A DNA stretch of 64,000 bases from Pseudomonas sp. GR 6-02 (GTDB lineage: Bacteria; Pseudomonadota; Gammaproteobacteria; Pseudomonadales; Pseudomonadaceae): assembly GCF_001655615.1 (NCBI RefSeq), contig NZ_CP011567.1, forward strand, positions 2,613,001 through 2,677,000, written 5' to 3'. Shown in pieces: positions 54,655 through 63,194 of this stretch. A program made the position numbers and the translations under genes. A model generated the notes under the pieces. It ran no database searches and was not told the DNA's origin. It saw nothing but the letters and a program-made list of their open reading frames with translations. Numbering within the stretch: the stretch's first letter is position 1; every line of letters begins with the position of its first letter.

Positions 54655-56670
54655 ATGCAGAGCACGCTGATCTCAGTGGGATGTAACCGCTTGCACAAAC
54701 GCGATGGCAGTCTGGTCGCCTTCGATGCGGACAAGATCCGCCAGGCATTGATCGCCGCCGGCAAGGCGACAGGGGAGTACACCGAGGTTGAGGTTGAAGG
54801 CTTGCTTCAGGCGGTACTCGCCCGACTGGAAGGGCTGCCAAGGTTGCACGTCGAGCAGATTCAGGATCGGGTCGAACGGGTATTGATGGATGCCGGTTAC
54901 TTCTTCGCCATGCGCGCCTACATCGTCTACCGCGAACAGCACGGGCGTTTGCGCCGCGACCGCCGGACCATGGTCGAGGTGGCGACTTCTATGAATGAAT
55001 ACCTGGACCGTGAAGACTGGCGGGTCCAGGCCAACGCCAATCAGGGCTACTCCCTGGGCGGGCTGGTGTTGAACGTGTCGGGCAAGGTCACCGCCAACTA
55101 CTGGCTGGACGAGGTGTACAGCGAGGCCATCGGCCAGGCCCATCGCGAGGCGGATTTGCATGTGCACGACCTGGATATGCTCGCCGGTTACTGTGCCGGT
55201 TGGTCGCTGCGTACTCTGTTGCACGAGGGGCTCAACGGTGTGCCGGGGCGTGTCGAAGCCGGTCCGCCAAAGCACTTGAGCAGTGCCCTGGGGCAAATGG
55301 TGAATTTTCTCGGCACCCTGCAGAACGAATGGGCCGGTGCCCAGGCGTTCAGTTCATTCGACACCTACCTGGCGCCTTACGTGCGCAAGGACCAGCTGAG
55401 TTACCAGGAGGTGCGCCAGGCGATCCAGGAGTTCATCTACAACCTCAATGTGCCGTCGCGCTGGGGCACCCAGACGCCGTTCACCAATCTGACCTTCGAC
55501 TGGGTTTGCCCGCAGGATTTGCGTGAGCAGATACCCGTCATCGACGGTGAGGAGATGCCGTTTGCCTATGGTGACCTGCAAGTCGAAATGGACCTGCTCA
55601 ACCGCGCGTACATCGAGGTGATGCAGGCTGGCGACGCGAAAGGGCGAGTGTTCACCTTTCCGATCCCGACCTACAACATCACCCATGACTTTCCATGGGA
55701 CAGTGAGAACGCCGACCGTCTGTTCGAGATGACGGCGCGTTACGGATTGCCGTACTTCCAGAACTTCCTCAATTCGGACATGCAGCCCAATCAGGTGCGT
55801 TCGATGTGCTGCCGGTTGCAGCTCGATGTGCGCGAGTTGCTCAAGCGCGGCGGTGGCTTGTTCGGTTCGGCGGAACAGACCGGGTCACTCGGCGTGGTGA
55901 CCATCAACTGTGCACGCCTGGGCTATGTGTTCAAGGGCAACACCAGTGGCTTGTTGCGACGCCTGGACACGCTGATGGAGCTGGCAATGGAGAGCCTGGA
56001 GGTCAAGCGCAAGGTCATTCAGCATCACATGGATGCCGGTTTGTACCCTTACACCAAGCGCTACCTGGGCACCTTGCGTAACCATTTTTCCACCATCGGC
56101 CTCAACGGCCTGCATGAAATGCTGCGCAATTTCACCGGCGACGAGGAGGGCATGCACACCGAACATGGCCGACAGTTTGCCCTGAATCTGCTGGACCATG
56201 TACGTGCCACCTTGCTGCGGTTCCAGGAAGAAACCGGACATCTCTACAACCTGGAAGCGACACCGGCAGAAGGCACCACCTACCGCTTCGCCAAGGAAGA
56301 CCTCAAGCGCTATCCGGACATTCTCCAGGCGGGCAGTGCGCAGGCACCGTATTACACCAACTCCTCGCAACTGCCCGTGGGCTACACCGAAGACCCCTTC
56401 GAGGCCCTGGAACTTCAAGACGAACTGCAATGCAAATACACCGGCGGCACGGTCTTGCACCTGTACATGGCCGAGCGGATTTCCTCGACCCAGGCCTGCA
56501 AGCAACTGGTGCGCAAGGCCCTTGGACGCTTCCGCCTGCCGTACCTGACCGTGACCCCGACCTTCTCCATCTGCCCGGTGCATGGCTACCTCGATGGCGA
56601 ACATGAGTTCTGCCCCAAATGTGACGAGGTCCTGCTGTTGCAAGAACAGAAGGCTGGCACCGTTCATTGA
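54655..56670 (+). CDS. nrdD: Anaerobic ribonucleotide reductase, catalytic part of NrdD without glycyl-radical tail
   Basis: 671 aa class III reductase that makes dNTPs without oxygen. GGAGG precedes the ATG at 54655. The N-terminal ATP-cone is present (RLHKRDGSLVAFDADKIRQAL), followed by the barrel with NQGYSLGGLVLNVSGK and NCARLGYVFKG. The C-terminus has the zinc-site cysteines (CPVHGYL and FCPKCDE) and then stops. The RVxGY glycyl-radical motif that normally follows in the same chain is absent and is encoded by the next ORF, so this is a split NrdD. Confidence 0.92.
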   Translation: MQSTLISVGCNRLHKRDGSLVAFDADKIRQALIAAGKATGEYTEVEVEGLLQAVLARLEGLPRLHVEQIQDRVERVLMDAGYFFAMRAYIVYREQHGRLRRDRRTMVEVATSMNEYLDREDWRVQANANQGYSLGGLVLNVSGKVTANYWLDEVYSEAIGQAHREADLHVHDLDMLAGYCAGWSLRTLLHEGLNGVPGRVEAGPPKHLSSALGQMVNFLGTLQNEWAGAQAFSSFDTYLAPYVRKDQLSYQEVRQAIQEFIYNLNVPSRWGTQTPFTNLTFDWVCPQDLREQIPVIDGEEMPFAYGDLQVEMDLLNRAYIEVMQAGDAKGRVFTFPIPTYNITHDFPWDSENADRLFEMTARYGLPYFQNFLNSDMQPNQVRSMCCRLQLDVRELLKRGGGLFGSAEQTGSLGVVTINCARLGYVFKGNTSGLLRRLDTLMELAMESLEVKRKVIQHHMDAGLYPYTKRYLGTLRNHFSTIGLNGLHEMLRNFTGDEEGMHTEHGRQFALNLLDHVRATLLRFQEETGHLYNLEATPAEGTTYRFAKEDLKRYPDILQAGSAQAPYYTNSSQLPVGYTEDPFEALELQDELQCKYTGGTVLHLYMAERISSTQACKQLVRKALGRFRLPYLTVTPTFSICPVHGYLDGEHEFCPKCDEVLLLQEQKAGTVH

Positions 56671-56702
56671 TTTTGATCCACTCAACCGCAAGGAGCTTCA
56701 CC

Positions 56703-56870
56703 ATGACTGCATCGCAAACTCTGCCCCAGGCTCAACGCCAACGCTGCGAAATCTGGACCCGCGTGATGGGCTATCACCGTCCTGTGTCAGCGTTCAATCC
56801 AGGTAAACAGTCGGAGCACCGCGAGCGGGTGCACTTCACTGAAGGCGCAGCCCTGGCCGGGCGCCAATGA
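56703..56870 (+). CDS. Separate glycyl-radical domain of anaerobic ribonucleotide reductase
   Basis: 55 aa. Contains WTRVMGYHRPVSAFNPGKQ followed by SEHRERVHF, which corresponds to the extreme C-terminus of one-piece NrdD proteins (RVxGY with the radical glycine, then FNxGKQ). AAGGAG and an ATG give it its own initiation 32 bases after the nrdD stop, and its TGA overlaps the nrdG start. So the radical glycine is carried by a small detachable subunit. The read-out is direct; that the two pieces work together is inferred from adjacency and motif completeness. Confidence 0.85.
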   Translation: MTASQTLPQAQRQRCEIWTRVMGYHRPVSAFNPGKQSEHRERVHFTEGAALAGRQ

Positions 56871-57562
56871 GTCGAATGCTTCGGGTCGGGGGCATGGTGC
56901 CCCTGACCACTATCGACTATCCGGGACAGCTCGCCTGCGTGCTGTTTTGCCAGGGTTGCGCCTGGCGTTGTCGTTACTGTCATAACCCGCAGCTGATTCC
57001 GCCTCGTGGCAGTGAGGAAGTGGATTGGCGGCGGGTGTTGGTGTTTCTGCAACGTCGTCAGGACTTGCTCGATGCCGTGGTGTTCAGCGGCGGTGAGCCG
57101 ACCCTGCAGGACGGCTTGCTCGGCGCCATGGATGAAGTGCGGGCGATGGGATTTCGCATCGGCTTGCACAGCGCCGGCATCAAGCCTGCCGCCTTCGCCA
57201 AGGCATTGACTGGCACGGATTGGGTCGGTTTCGACGTCAAGGCGTTGCCCGAAGATTGCCTGGCCATCACCCGGGTCGAGGGCAGTGGAACGGCTAACTG
57301 GCGCAGCCTTGAGCATCTGCTGGCCAGTGGTGTGGACTACGAATGTCGCACCACCGTGCATTGGCATCTGTTCGAGCCGGCGCGTCTGCTGATCCTGGCA
57401 AAACGCTTGAGTGCGCTCGGCGTCAAACGCTTCGCCGTGCAACTGGTCCGCACTGAGCGGATGTTCGATCCGCTACTGCCAAGCATTTCGGCACAAGCCT
57501 TGTTGCCAGAGTTGTGGGAGGCCATGCGCGAGTTGTTCCCAGCCTTCGTGCTGCGGGGGTAA
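56867..57562 (+). CDS. nrdG: Anaerobic ribonucleotide reductase activating enzyme NrdG
   Basis: 231 aa radical-SAM activase that generates the glycyl radical. Cluster motif CAWRCRYCHNP, then VFSGGEPTLQ. It belongs to the YjjW/PflA-like NrdG type with IDYPGQLACVLFCQGC. Starts by ATGA overlap with the small glycyl-radical gene, so its translation is coupled to its substrate. Confidence 0.93.
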   Translation: MSRMLRVGGMVPLTTIDYPGQLACVLFCQGCAWRCRYCHNPQLIPPRGSEEVDWRRVLVFLQRRQDLLDAVVFSGGEPTLQDGLLGAMDEVRAMGFRIGLHSAGIKPAAFAKALTGTDWVGFDVKALPEDCLAITRVEGSGTANWRSLEHLLASGVDYECRTTVHWHLFEPARLLILAKRLSALGVKRFAVQLVRTERMFDPLLPSISAQALLPELWEAMRELFPAFVLRG

Positions 57563-57564
57563 CG

Positions 57565-57592
57565 GGGGCTGGGGAAACTCAAGCCCAGCCCC
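57565..57592. terminator. Hairpin between convergent nrdG and ftrD
   Basis: GGGGCTGGG pairs with CCCAGCCCC over a ten-base loop, beginning three bases after the nrdG stop and overlapping the last codons of ftrD. It has no long T-run, so it is a weaker terminator call. Confidence 0.5.
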
Positions 57593-58958
57593 AGAACTGC
57601 AACCACCAGCCAAACCCGATCAGGCCGTTGGCGAGGAACAGGCAAACTCCACCCGACACGCGCCGAGCCAGGGGAATACCTTCGTGTTTCAGCCGTTTCC
57701 AACCCAGTAGCAGGCTCCACCCCATGGCGGCCAATAGCAGGCAGGCCCTGGCGGGTTGTACCCACTCCAGCAGCAGACCTTCATAACGCAGTAATTTGAC
57801 GGTGGTGGCCGACAGCCCGAGAAACAGTCCGGCACCACCCACAGGCGTGAGTGTCAGCGCCAGAGGCCAATACAGTGCGCGATCTCGCGCCAGTCGGGCC
57901 GTCAGGCGCAGGAGCAGCATCAACGCCGTGCCGAGCATGATCGAACTCACACTCAAGTAAGCGACAATGCTGAAGCCGTCGAGCCAGCTGAAGCTGTCGT
58001 TGAGTTGCGGGTAATGGGTCAGCAACCACCAGGGGGCGTTGTCCCGTAAGGCCCAGAGCTGGTTGTGTTCCACCAGCCACTGGGCCAGGGTTTGTTTGAG
58101 GGCGATAAACCATGGGCTGACCGTCCACTGAAACGCGCCCATGGCCAAGCCGATCACGCCGAACAGCAGCAAGCGTGTATCCCAAGGGGACAGCGCCTGC
58201 GCGGTTGCGTGAAGAATCTCCTGATTGCTGGAGCGGGCGATCAGCTGCACGGCGCCGCGTTGCCCGCTGCAGCGTCCGCAGGCGTGGCAATCACTGGCGC
58301 CTTGCAGGCGACGGATATCGAGCAGGGGAGCGCAGTTGGGGGGCGGCAGGCGTGGCGCGGCATTCTCTATCCAGCGTTGCTCATCGACCTGAAAGTGCAC
58401 GGGGGCCAGCCTTGCGAGCAGGGCGAAAACCCCGCTGACCGGGCACAGGTAACGGCACCAGACCCGCTTGCCCCGGGCGAACAACAACCCGACGATGACC
58501 GCTGCGACGGTTGAGCCACCCAGAATCAACAGTGCGGCCTGGGCGTAGTCATAGACGCTGATCAATTGGCCGTAGAGGGTCGTGAGGCAGAACGCCAATG
58601 TGGGCCAACCGCCCCAACGCAACCAACGCGGCACACCCAGGCCTTTGCCGTAATGACTGGCCCATTCGCTGAGCGAACCTTCCGGGCACAGAACGCCACA
58701 CCAGAGTCGACCGAAGCACACCATCGACAGCAACACGAACGGCCACCAGATTCCCCAGAATAAAAACTGCGCGAGCAAGGTCAGGTTGTCGAGTATCCGT
58801 GCCTGGCTGTCCGGCAACGGCAACAGCGCCGGGGTCACCAACAGCACTGCGTAAAACACTACGACAGTCCACTGCAGCGCACGGATGACGGACGCATGGC
58901 GACGCATCCCGTCACCCAGGCGCTGGAGCCATCGATTGTGCCGGCTCAGGTCAGGCAT
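57579..58958 (-). CDS. ftrD: Polyferredoxin-like membrane protein FtrD
   Basis: 459 aa. About eight helices; 4Fe-4S-type cysteines in CFGRLWCGVLCPEG, CRYLCPVSG and CHACGRC, as in NapH/CcoG-like proteins. The ATG at 58958 follows GGAGA; the long upstream frame is an artefact within ftrC. In the FtrABCD ferrous-iron uptake system FtrD is thought to take electrons from FtrC/FtrB-driven iron oxidation. It overlaps ftrC by 13 bases. A NosR identity was considered, but the iron neighbours decide. Confidence 0.83.
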   Translation of the reverse strand: MPDLSRHNRWLQRLGDGMRRHASVIRALQWTVVVFYAVLLVTPALLPLPDSQARILDNLTLLAQFLFWGIWWPFVLLSMVCFGRLWCGVLCPEGSLSEWASHYGKGLGVPRWLRWGGWPTLAFCLTTLYGQLISVYDYAQAALLILGGSTVAAVIVGLLFARGKRVWCRYLCPVSGVFALLARLAPVHFQVDEQRWIENAAPRLPPPNCAPLLDIRRLQGASDCHACGRCSGQRGAVQLIARSSNQEILHATAQALSPWDTRLLLFGVIGLAMGAFQWTVSPWFIALKQTLAQWLVEHNQLWALRDNAPWWLLTHYPQLNDSFSWLDGFSIVAYLSVSSIMLGTALMLLLRLTARLARDRALYWPLALTLTPVGGAGLFLGLSATTVKLLRYEGLLLEWVQPARACLLLAAMGWSLLLGWKRLKHEGIPLARRVSGGVCLFLANGLIGFGWWLQFWGWA

Positions 58959-59800
58959 GGGACTTTCTCCGCAGCCCGTTGGCGTAGCCAGGCGCTGACG
59001 ACCAGCCAGTAACCGACCCACACCAGTAAGGTCATGCCGCTGGGCGTTGCGCGATAACCGACAAAACTGGCCAGAAAGCCACCCAATCCATGGCTGTCGC
59101 TCAGCCAAGCGCTGCTGTCCCAAAGCGATTCGCCTACGAGGCTGTAAACCACGTCCGGCACATCCAGGGCGAGCAGTTGGCCGCCGATTCGCTCGGTGCC
59201 GCTGACCAGCAACCCCGCGCCGAGCATGAGCAAGATGACTTCGCTGAGGGCAAAGAATCGTTGCCATGAAATGAAGCGGCGACTGCTGTGCAGCAGCGTA
59301 ATGGTCAGCGCGGACAGCACCAGCCCCAACACGCCGCCGACGGCAAACAAACCGAGCTGCGGACCTCGCAACCGGGCGCCGGCGCCATAGAGAAATACCA
59401 CCGTTTCGCTGCCTTCGCGGCTGATCGCGAGCATGGCCAGCAGTAATAGACCTGCGCCTCCTTGGCGGGCCAGGTGGCTATCGGCGTGACGTCGCAAATC
59501 GTGGTTGAGGGTGCGCCCGTGACGGTGCATCCAGCCGACCATTTGCACCATTAACAGGCTGGCAAACAGTGCGAGTGCGGCCTGGAACCATTCACTGGCC
59601 GACCCGCTCATGGCCTCACCGGCAAACAGAATCAACACCGCCAGCAGGCCCGAGAGCATCAACCCCAGCATCACACCCGCCCACAGGTATTTGACCAAGC
59701 GATGACGCTGGCCTTGTTGGCTGGCCCAGGCCTGGAGAATGCCGATCACCAGCAACGCCTCGACGCTTTCGCGCCAGACGATGAACATTGATTGATTCAT
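58946..59800 (-). CDS. ftrC: FTR1-family iron permease FtrC
   Basis: 284 aa with seven helices. Two REXXE iron-binding motifs (WRESVEALLVIG near residue 10 and SREGSETVVFLYG near 127) define the family. Takes up iron in concert with the periplasmic oxidase partners FtrA and FtrB. Confidence 0.9.
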   Translation of the reverse strand: MNQSMFIVWRESVEALLVIGILQAWASQQGQRHRLVKYLWAGVMLGLMLSGLLAVLILFAGEAMSGSASEWFQAALALFASLLMVQMVGWMHRHGRTLNHDLRRHADSHLARQGGAGLLLLAMLAISREGSETVVFLYGAGARLRGPQLGLFAVGGVLGLVLSALTITLLHSSRRFISWQRFFALSEVILLMLGAGLLVSGTERIGGQLLALDVPDVVYSLVGESLWDSSAWLSDSHGLGGFLASFVGYRATPSGMTLLVWVGYWLVVSAWLRQRAAEKVPCLT

Positions 59801-59822
59801 GGAAGCTCCGTGCGCTAACAGG

Positions 59823-60155
59823 TTATTTCGCGAGGATGCCGCCCTCGGGCAATTGCGGATTGAACTCGTCGAAAAAGGGATAGTGGCCGGGCCTGAGCGG
59901 GTGAATGACGACGAAGGTTGTCACGCCCGGCGACAGTACTTTTTCAACCCGCAACGGCGTGCTCTCGAACTCGGCCGGACCTTGGCCGACGTTTTTCAGC
60001 ACGATTTTGAAGCGCTGTCCGGCCGGGACTTCAAGCAAGGCAGGGGAGAAGTGGCCATCGCGCAGGGTCAGCTCAAAGCTCGGCAACTCGGCATGCGCCG
60101 TCAACGGCGCAACTGTTGCGGCCACGATCAGCCAGGCAAGATGCAGGCGCTTCAT
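59823..60155 (-). CDS. ftrB: Cupredoxin-like periplasmic protein FtrB
   Basis: 110 aa with signal peptide (HLAWLIVAATVAPLTAHA) and a cupredoxin_1/EfeO-like domain (FSPALLEVPAGQRFKIVLKN, FFDEFNP). FtrB is proposed to oxidise ferrous iron before passage through FtrC. It starts immediately after ftrA. Confidence 0.85.
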   Translation of the reverse strand: MKRLHLAWLIVAATVAPLTAHAELPSFELTLRDGHFSPALLEVPAGQRFKIVLKNVGQGPAEFESTPLRVEKVLSPGVTTFVVIHPLRPGHYPFFDEFNPQLPEGGILAK

Positions 60156-60680
60156 TCAATAGCCGCCTTTTTTACCGATGCCGGCGTAGATGAACTCGTA
60201 GTGCAGTTCGCAGCGTTCGAACCAGGGCGCCACACCGGTTTCCTTATCGGTGTGACGCCCGAGGGAGCCGTGACCGGTGGGTGGTAGCACGGTGAACGTC
60301 AGCCGATATTTGCCCGGCCCCAGCAGCTTCACATTGTCGCCATAGTGCGGGCCGTCATTGGCGACCATGGCATGGAAGTCGCCCTTGATTTCGTCCGGGT
60401 TACCCGCTCTGCTCAAGTTGAACGAGACATTGAGGTAAGGCACGAAACTGCCTTCCTGAAAGCCCTGTCGATTGTCCGCGGTGGCCCGAATGTCGGCTTC
60501 CAGGTGAACATCAGAATCGACAGTAGCGCGCATCATGCCAGCCGGGGCCATTTCGATCGGTTGCAGATACACCGCCCCGACTTCCAGCCCCTGACACAGC
60601 TGTGGCTCCCCGATCGGGTATTCCTTTGCGTGAGCCAGCGGTACGAGCAAGAGCAGGGCGAGTGAGAGGTGGGTACGCAT
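60156..60680 (-). CDS. ftrA: Periplasmic P19/Tp34-type iron-binding protein FtrA
   Basis: 174 aa. The ATG at 60680 with AGGAAG gives a signal peptide (MRTHLSLALLLLVPLAHA). Metal-site residues of the P19 family are seen: GLEVGAVYLQPIEMAPAGMM, VHLEADIRA, FHAMVANDGPHYG and the GRHTDKETGVAPWF end. First gene of ftrABCD, preceded by a Fur box. Confidence 0.88.
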   Translation of the reverse strand: MRTHLSLALLLLVPLAHAKEYPIGEPQLCQGLEVGAVYLQPIEMAPAGMMRATVDSDVHLEADIRATADNRQGFQEGSFVPYLNVSFNLSRAGNPDEIKGDFHAMVANDGPHYGDNVKLLGPGKYRLTFTVLPPTGHGSLGRHTDKETGVAPWFERCELHYEFIYAGIGKKGGY

Positions 60681-60735
60681 AATGTCTTCCTGGGCACTGA
60701 CGAGTAGGAACCCGAGTCTAGGAAGCTTTGCTGCG

Positions 60736-60754
60736 AACAATAATGATTGTTATC
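60736..60754 (-). promoter_or_regulatory. Fur box upstream of ftrA
   Basis: AACAATAATGATTGTTATC matches about 13 of 19 positions of the Fur consensus and lies 56 bases before ftrA. It points to iron repression of the operon. Confidence 0.7.
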
Positions 60755-60830
60755 AAGTTTTGATCAATTAAACCGTTAGAAGCTTAGCTCCAGGATCGCG
60801 ATAGGGAGGGCAGTCGCTCGATGTCGATTC

Positions 60831-60844
60831 TTGATATCCATCAA
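60831..60844 (+). promoter_or_regulatory. Anr/Dnr box upstream of the DUF3079 gene
   Basis: TTGAT-ATCC-ATCAA, a perfect match, ends 60 bases before the ATG at 60905, the same geometry as at hemN-like, norC and narK1. Confidence 0.82.
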
Positions 60845-60904
60845 GGATGGTTTTGCACAAAGGCTGTAGGTTGGAAGAACGTCTCTCAATGACCGGAGAT
60901 CGAA

Positions 60905-61117
60905 ATGGCCAAGAACTTCCCCGTCAACCCCAAGCACCCCGAGCGGATCTGTTGGGGATGTGACCGGTATTGTCCGGCCAAGTCCCTGGCATGCGGCAAT
61001 GGCTCCGACCGTACGATGCATCCGGCCGAGATGTTCGGAGAGGATTGGTATTTGTCTGGCGACTGGGGAATCGAGCCCCTCATCGTCACAGACAAGACAG
61101 CGGATGATGGCGTCTAG
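60905..61117 (+). CDS. DUF3079-type small cysteine-rich protein
   Basis: 70 aa. Sequence FPVNPKHPERICWGCDRYCP and LACGNGSDRT is typical of the DUF3079 family: four cysteines in CWGCDRYC and LAC, likely a small metal site. CGGAGA precedes the ATG. No membrane segment. A perfect Anr/Dnr box upstream says it is made at low oxygen or with NO. Function not known. Confidence 0.8.
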   Translation: MAKNFPVNPKHPERICWGCDRYCPAKSLACGNGSDRTMHPAEMFGEDWYLSGDWGIEPLIVTDKTADDGV

Positions 61118-61185
61118 TGCACGCCAAACTTCGCAGATTCGTGTAAGTCCACCGTCAGACGTTGCACCGTTTATGATTTCTGGAT

Positions 61186-62214
61186 TCAGCTTCGGAATCT
61201 GAGCGTCGTTGAAGGTGCTTCGCCAAAACGTTTTTTGTATTCCTGGGCAAACCGTCCCAAATGGGCAAAGCCCCATTTGAACGCGATATCTGTGACTGAA
61301 GCATCATTAGACTGGCTGCTCAATTCAAGATGCACCTGCTCCAGTCGCAGGTTGCGTAGATAGGCCATGGGAGTGGTATCGCAAAAATCGCGGAAGCCGG
61401 CAAACAGTGTGCGAACGCTAACCCCGGCGTGCTCGGCTAACTGCTCTATGCTCAGCGGTTCGTTCGCATGAGCCCGCATGTACTCCTCAGTCCTTTTGAC
61501 GAAATAGGGCAAGAGCGCTTTTGGTTTACTGGCGCACTCCAGTTGTTCTCGCAGATTGTTGGGTTGGCCATAGACCAATGCATTGATCAGGACTGACTCG
61601 AACTGCTTGAGCACCAGGGAGTGGTGGAGCGGATGTTCGTCCAATGTAATCGCGTCCGCCAGCATGGCAATCAGTTGAAGAAAGTAGTTTCCGCCCGGGG
61701 TCGTCAGGTCGAGTTCCGGCTGAAACTCAAGTGATCTGTCCATCACATGTCCAAGGTGCTGTGCACAGTGGTACTCAACTTCGCTTCGTTCTATTCGAAG
61801 TGCCAACTGAGGGGCGTTGGCATCCCAGCACATTGATAACGGCAGGTTGGGTGAAATCAACGAGGCCTTATGCGGGGTGGAGATAAAGTCATGGTCGCCG
61901 CAAATGATGCGTGCCTGGCCACTGATGGGGATCTGGATTAAATAGAAGTCTTCCAGGCGGCCGGGGTCGATATAAACCCTTGCTCCATATTCCAGCCTGT
62001 TCAAGGACAGACGCCCACGATTGACATGGTGCATTCGAGCGCTGATGCGGTCGGTTTCTTCCACGCAACGCAGATCGTGAGTGGTGAATACGCTGCTGAC
62101 ACCTTCGCGGATGGCATCCAGGTCATTGAGAAGGAACAACTGGTTCTTGGGAGTGAACAGCGAAGCTCTGTCAAAGAGACTGCCGCAACTCTCCGCAATG
62201 ATGTTCAGGCCCAT
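61186..62214 (-). CDS. AraC-family transcriptional regulator
   Basis: 342 aa. N-terminal ligand-binding-like domain (cupin-type AraC_binding_2, GRLEDFYLIQIPISGQARI) and a C-terminal double helix-turn-helix (LAEHAGVSVRTLFAGFRDFC, then VTDIAFKWGFAHLGRFAQEYKKRFG). GAGGCG precedes the ATG at 62214. Target and inducer are not evident; the divergent LRAT-like and hydrolase genes are candidates. Confidence 0.88.
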   Translation of the reverse strand: MGLNIIAESCGSLFDRASLFTPKNQLFLLNDLDAIREGVSSVFTTHDLRCVEETDRISARMHHVNRGRLSLNRLEYGARVYIDPGRLEDFYLIQIPISGQARIICGDHDFISTPHKASLISPNLPLSMCWDANAPQLALRIERSEVEYHCAQHLGHVMDRSLEFQPELDLTTPGGNYFLQLIAMLADAITLDEHPLHHSLVLKQFESVLINALVYGQPNNLREQLECASKPKALLPYFVKRTEEYMRAHANEPLSIEQLAEHAGVSVRTLFAGFRDFCDTTPMAYLRNLRLEQVHLELSSQSNDASVTDIAFKWGFAHLGRFAQEYKKRFGEAPSTTLRFRS

Positions 62215-62548
62215 GGTCGCCTCACTTGCATGCACGGTTTCAAGGCATTGCTCACCGTTGTGTTACCGAGGTTTTGCAGGATAAGGATAGTCACTGCATT
62301 AACCGGATAACCTGTGAGCATGTCTGTTTCTTTTTGTGCCCTCATCGGGGCTATCTACCTGCTCAAGCAATGGACATGCCATGCCGGGCTCCGTTTGTTC
62401 GGGCGGTTGCTGAGCATTTGATTAGCTCAAAGAATCCCTCTGTGAGCATTAGGCGTCCAACGTTTTTTTTCGTTGGCGGTGTCGTGTTTTTTGCAGGATG
62501 GACAATCAGGGTTTGCGAAAAGCCCTGTAGGTCAAATCAGAAACCTTT

Positions 62549-62629
62549 CCGCATGCCGTGGACAGGTTTAGCACCCAGCGGATAGTCCCTCTCGGGGCAG
62601 ATGTTCAATATCGTATCAACGCTTCTGAA
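62549..62629 (+). repeat. Conserved leader-like element, copy 1
   Basis: Shares with 63405-63486 an ungapped alignment of 65 bases with about 46 identities, including GGACAGG, CAGCGGATAGTCC and CAATATCGT. The segment between the last two blocks has equal length in both copies. It lies 73 bases before the LRAT-like ATG. Could be a structured RNA leader or a promoter/operator; not determined. Confidence 0.6.
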
Positions 62630-62638
62630 TTAACTGAG

Positions 62639-62680
62639 GTGGGAGTGCCGTCCAGATCATTACGGGGGGCACTCCTCCAC
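62639..62680 (+). other. Long stem-loop before the LRAT-like gene
   Basis: GTGG plus GAGTGCC pairs with GGCACTC plus CCAC, with a two-base bulge and an 18-base loop. It ends 22 bases before the ATG and lacks a T-run, so it is more likely a leader structure than a terminator. Confidence 0.45.
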
Positions 62681-62702
62681 AATTCTGGTAAGGCGAAGCT
62701 CG

Positions 62703-63194
62703 ATGAACATCTCCTTTAAATCCTCTCCAGCAGAGGAACTTCTTACCCGTCAATGGCATGACTGGGATTGGGAAGCTGGCGCAGAGGTACCTCCGGGAAG
62801 CCATCTCATCACCTCACGAAATGGTTATTACCATCATGGGATTTACCTGGGCGCCTCTCAAGTCGTTCACTACTCCGGCCTTTGCGCCGGCTTGCACGCA
62901 GGCCCTGTAGAAGTGCTTGCATTGCAGTGGTTTGCCTCGGGGAAACCGGTCTGGGTCCGGAGTGCCCGGCAGGTCAGATTCGAACGCGAAGAAGTGGTCC
63001 GGCGAGCGCTGTCTCGAGTGGGAGAAAATCAATACCGACTGCTGACCAACAACTGCGAACATTTCTGCAATTGGTGCCTGTACGGCGAGAGTCGCAGTGA
63101 CCAGGTGCGCAATTTCGCGGTTCATCCTTTCGCAGCACTGCGCCTGCTTCTGCAAACCGTGCCGGAACTGTTTCAGCGCACCGCCATCGTTTAG
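62703..63194 (+). CDS. LRAT/NC-domain protein
   Basis: 163 aa. NlpC/P60-superfamily LRAT-type fold: the histidine segment GSHLITSRNGYYHHGIYLG and the catalytic-cysteine segment NNCEHFCNWCLYG are clear. Members act as acyltransferases or thiol hydrolases on lipids; the bacterial role is unknown. Weak AAGGCG before the ATG. It shares a leader element with the following hydrolase gene. Confidence 0.82.
   Translation: MNISFKSSPAEELLTRQWHDWDWEAGAEVPPGSHLITSRNGYYHHGIYLGASQVVHYSGLCAGLHAGPVEVLALQWFASGKPVWVRSARQVRFEREEVVRRALSRVGENQYRLLTNNCEHFCNWCLYGESRSDQVRNFAVHPFAALRLLLQTVPELFQRTAIV

Larger units (their letters stand above)
62215..62702. other. Intergenic region upstream of the LRAT-like gene
   Basis: 488 bases. 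It holds a hairpin CAGGG/CCCTG near 62507-62527, the first leader-like repeat (62549-62629) and a long stem at 62639-62680. A 119-codon frame (62226-62585) lacks ribosome site and any familiar motif and is not called. Confidence 0.5.

Noticed and set aside
57579..58958. Polyferredoxin gene as nosR or ccoG
   Set aside because: Gene neighbours are FTR1 permease, cupredoxin and P19-like genes with a Fur box, which fits FtrD; no nosZ or ccoNOP nearby.
60776..61276. Minus-strand 166-codon frame opposite the DUF3079 gene
   Set aside because: It is antisense to a recognisable family member that has its own ribosome site and operator, and it overlaps the araC 3' end.
62226..62585. 119-codon frame between araC and the LRAT-like gene
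   Set aside because: No ribosome site or familiar motif; it runs into the conserved leader element.
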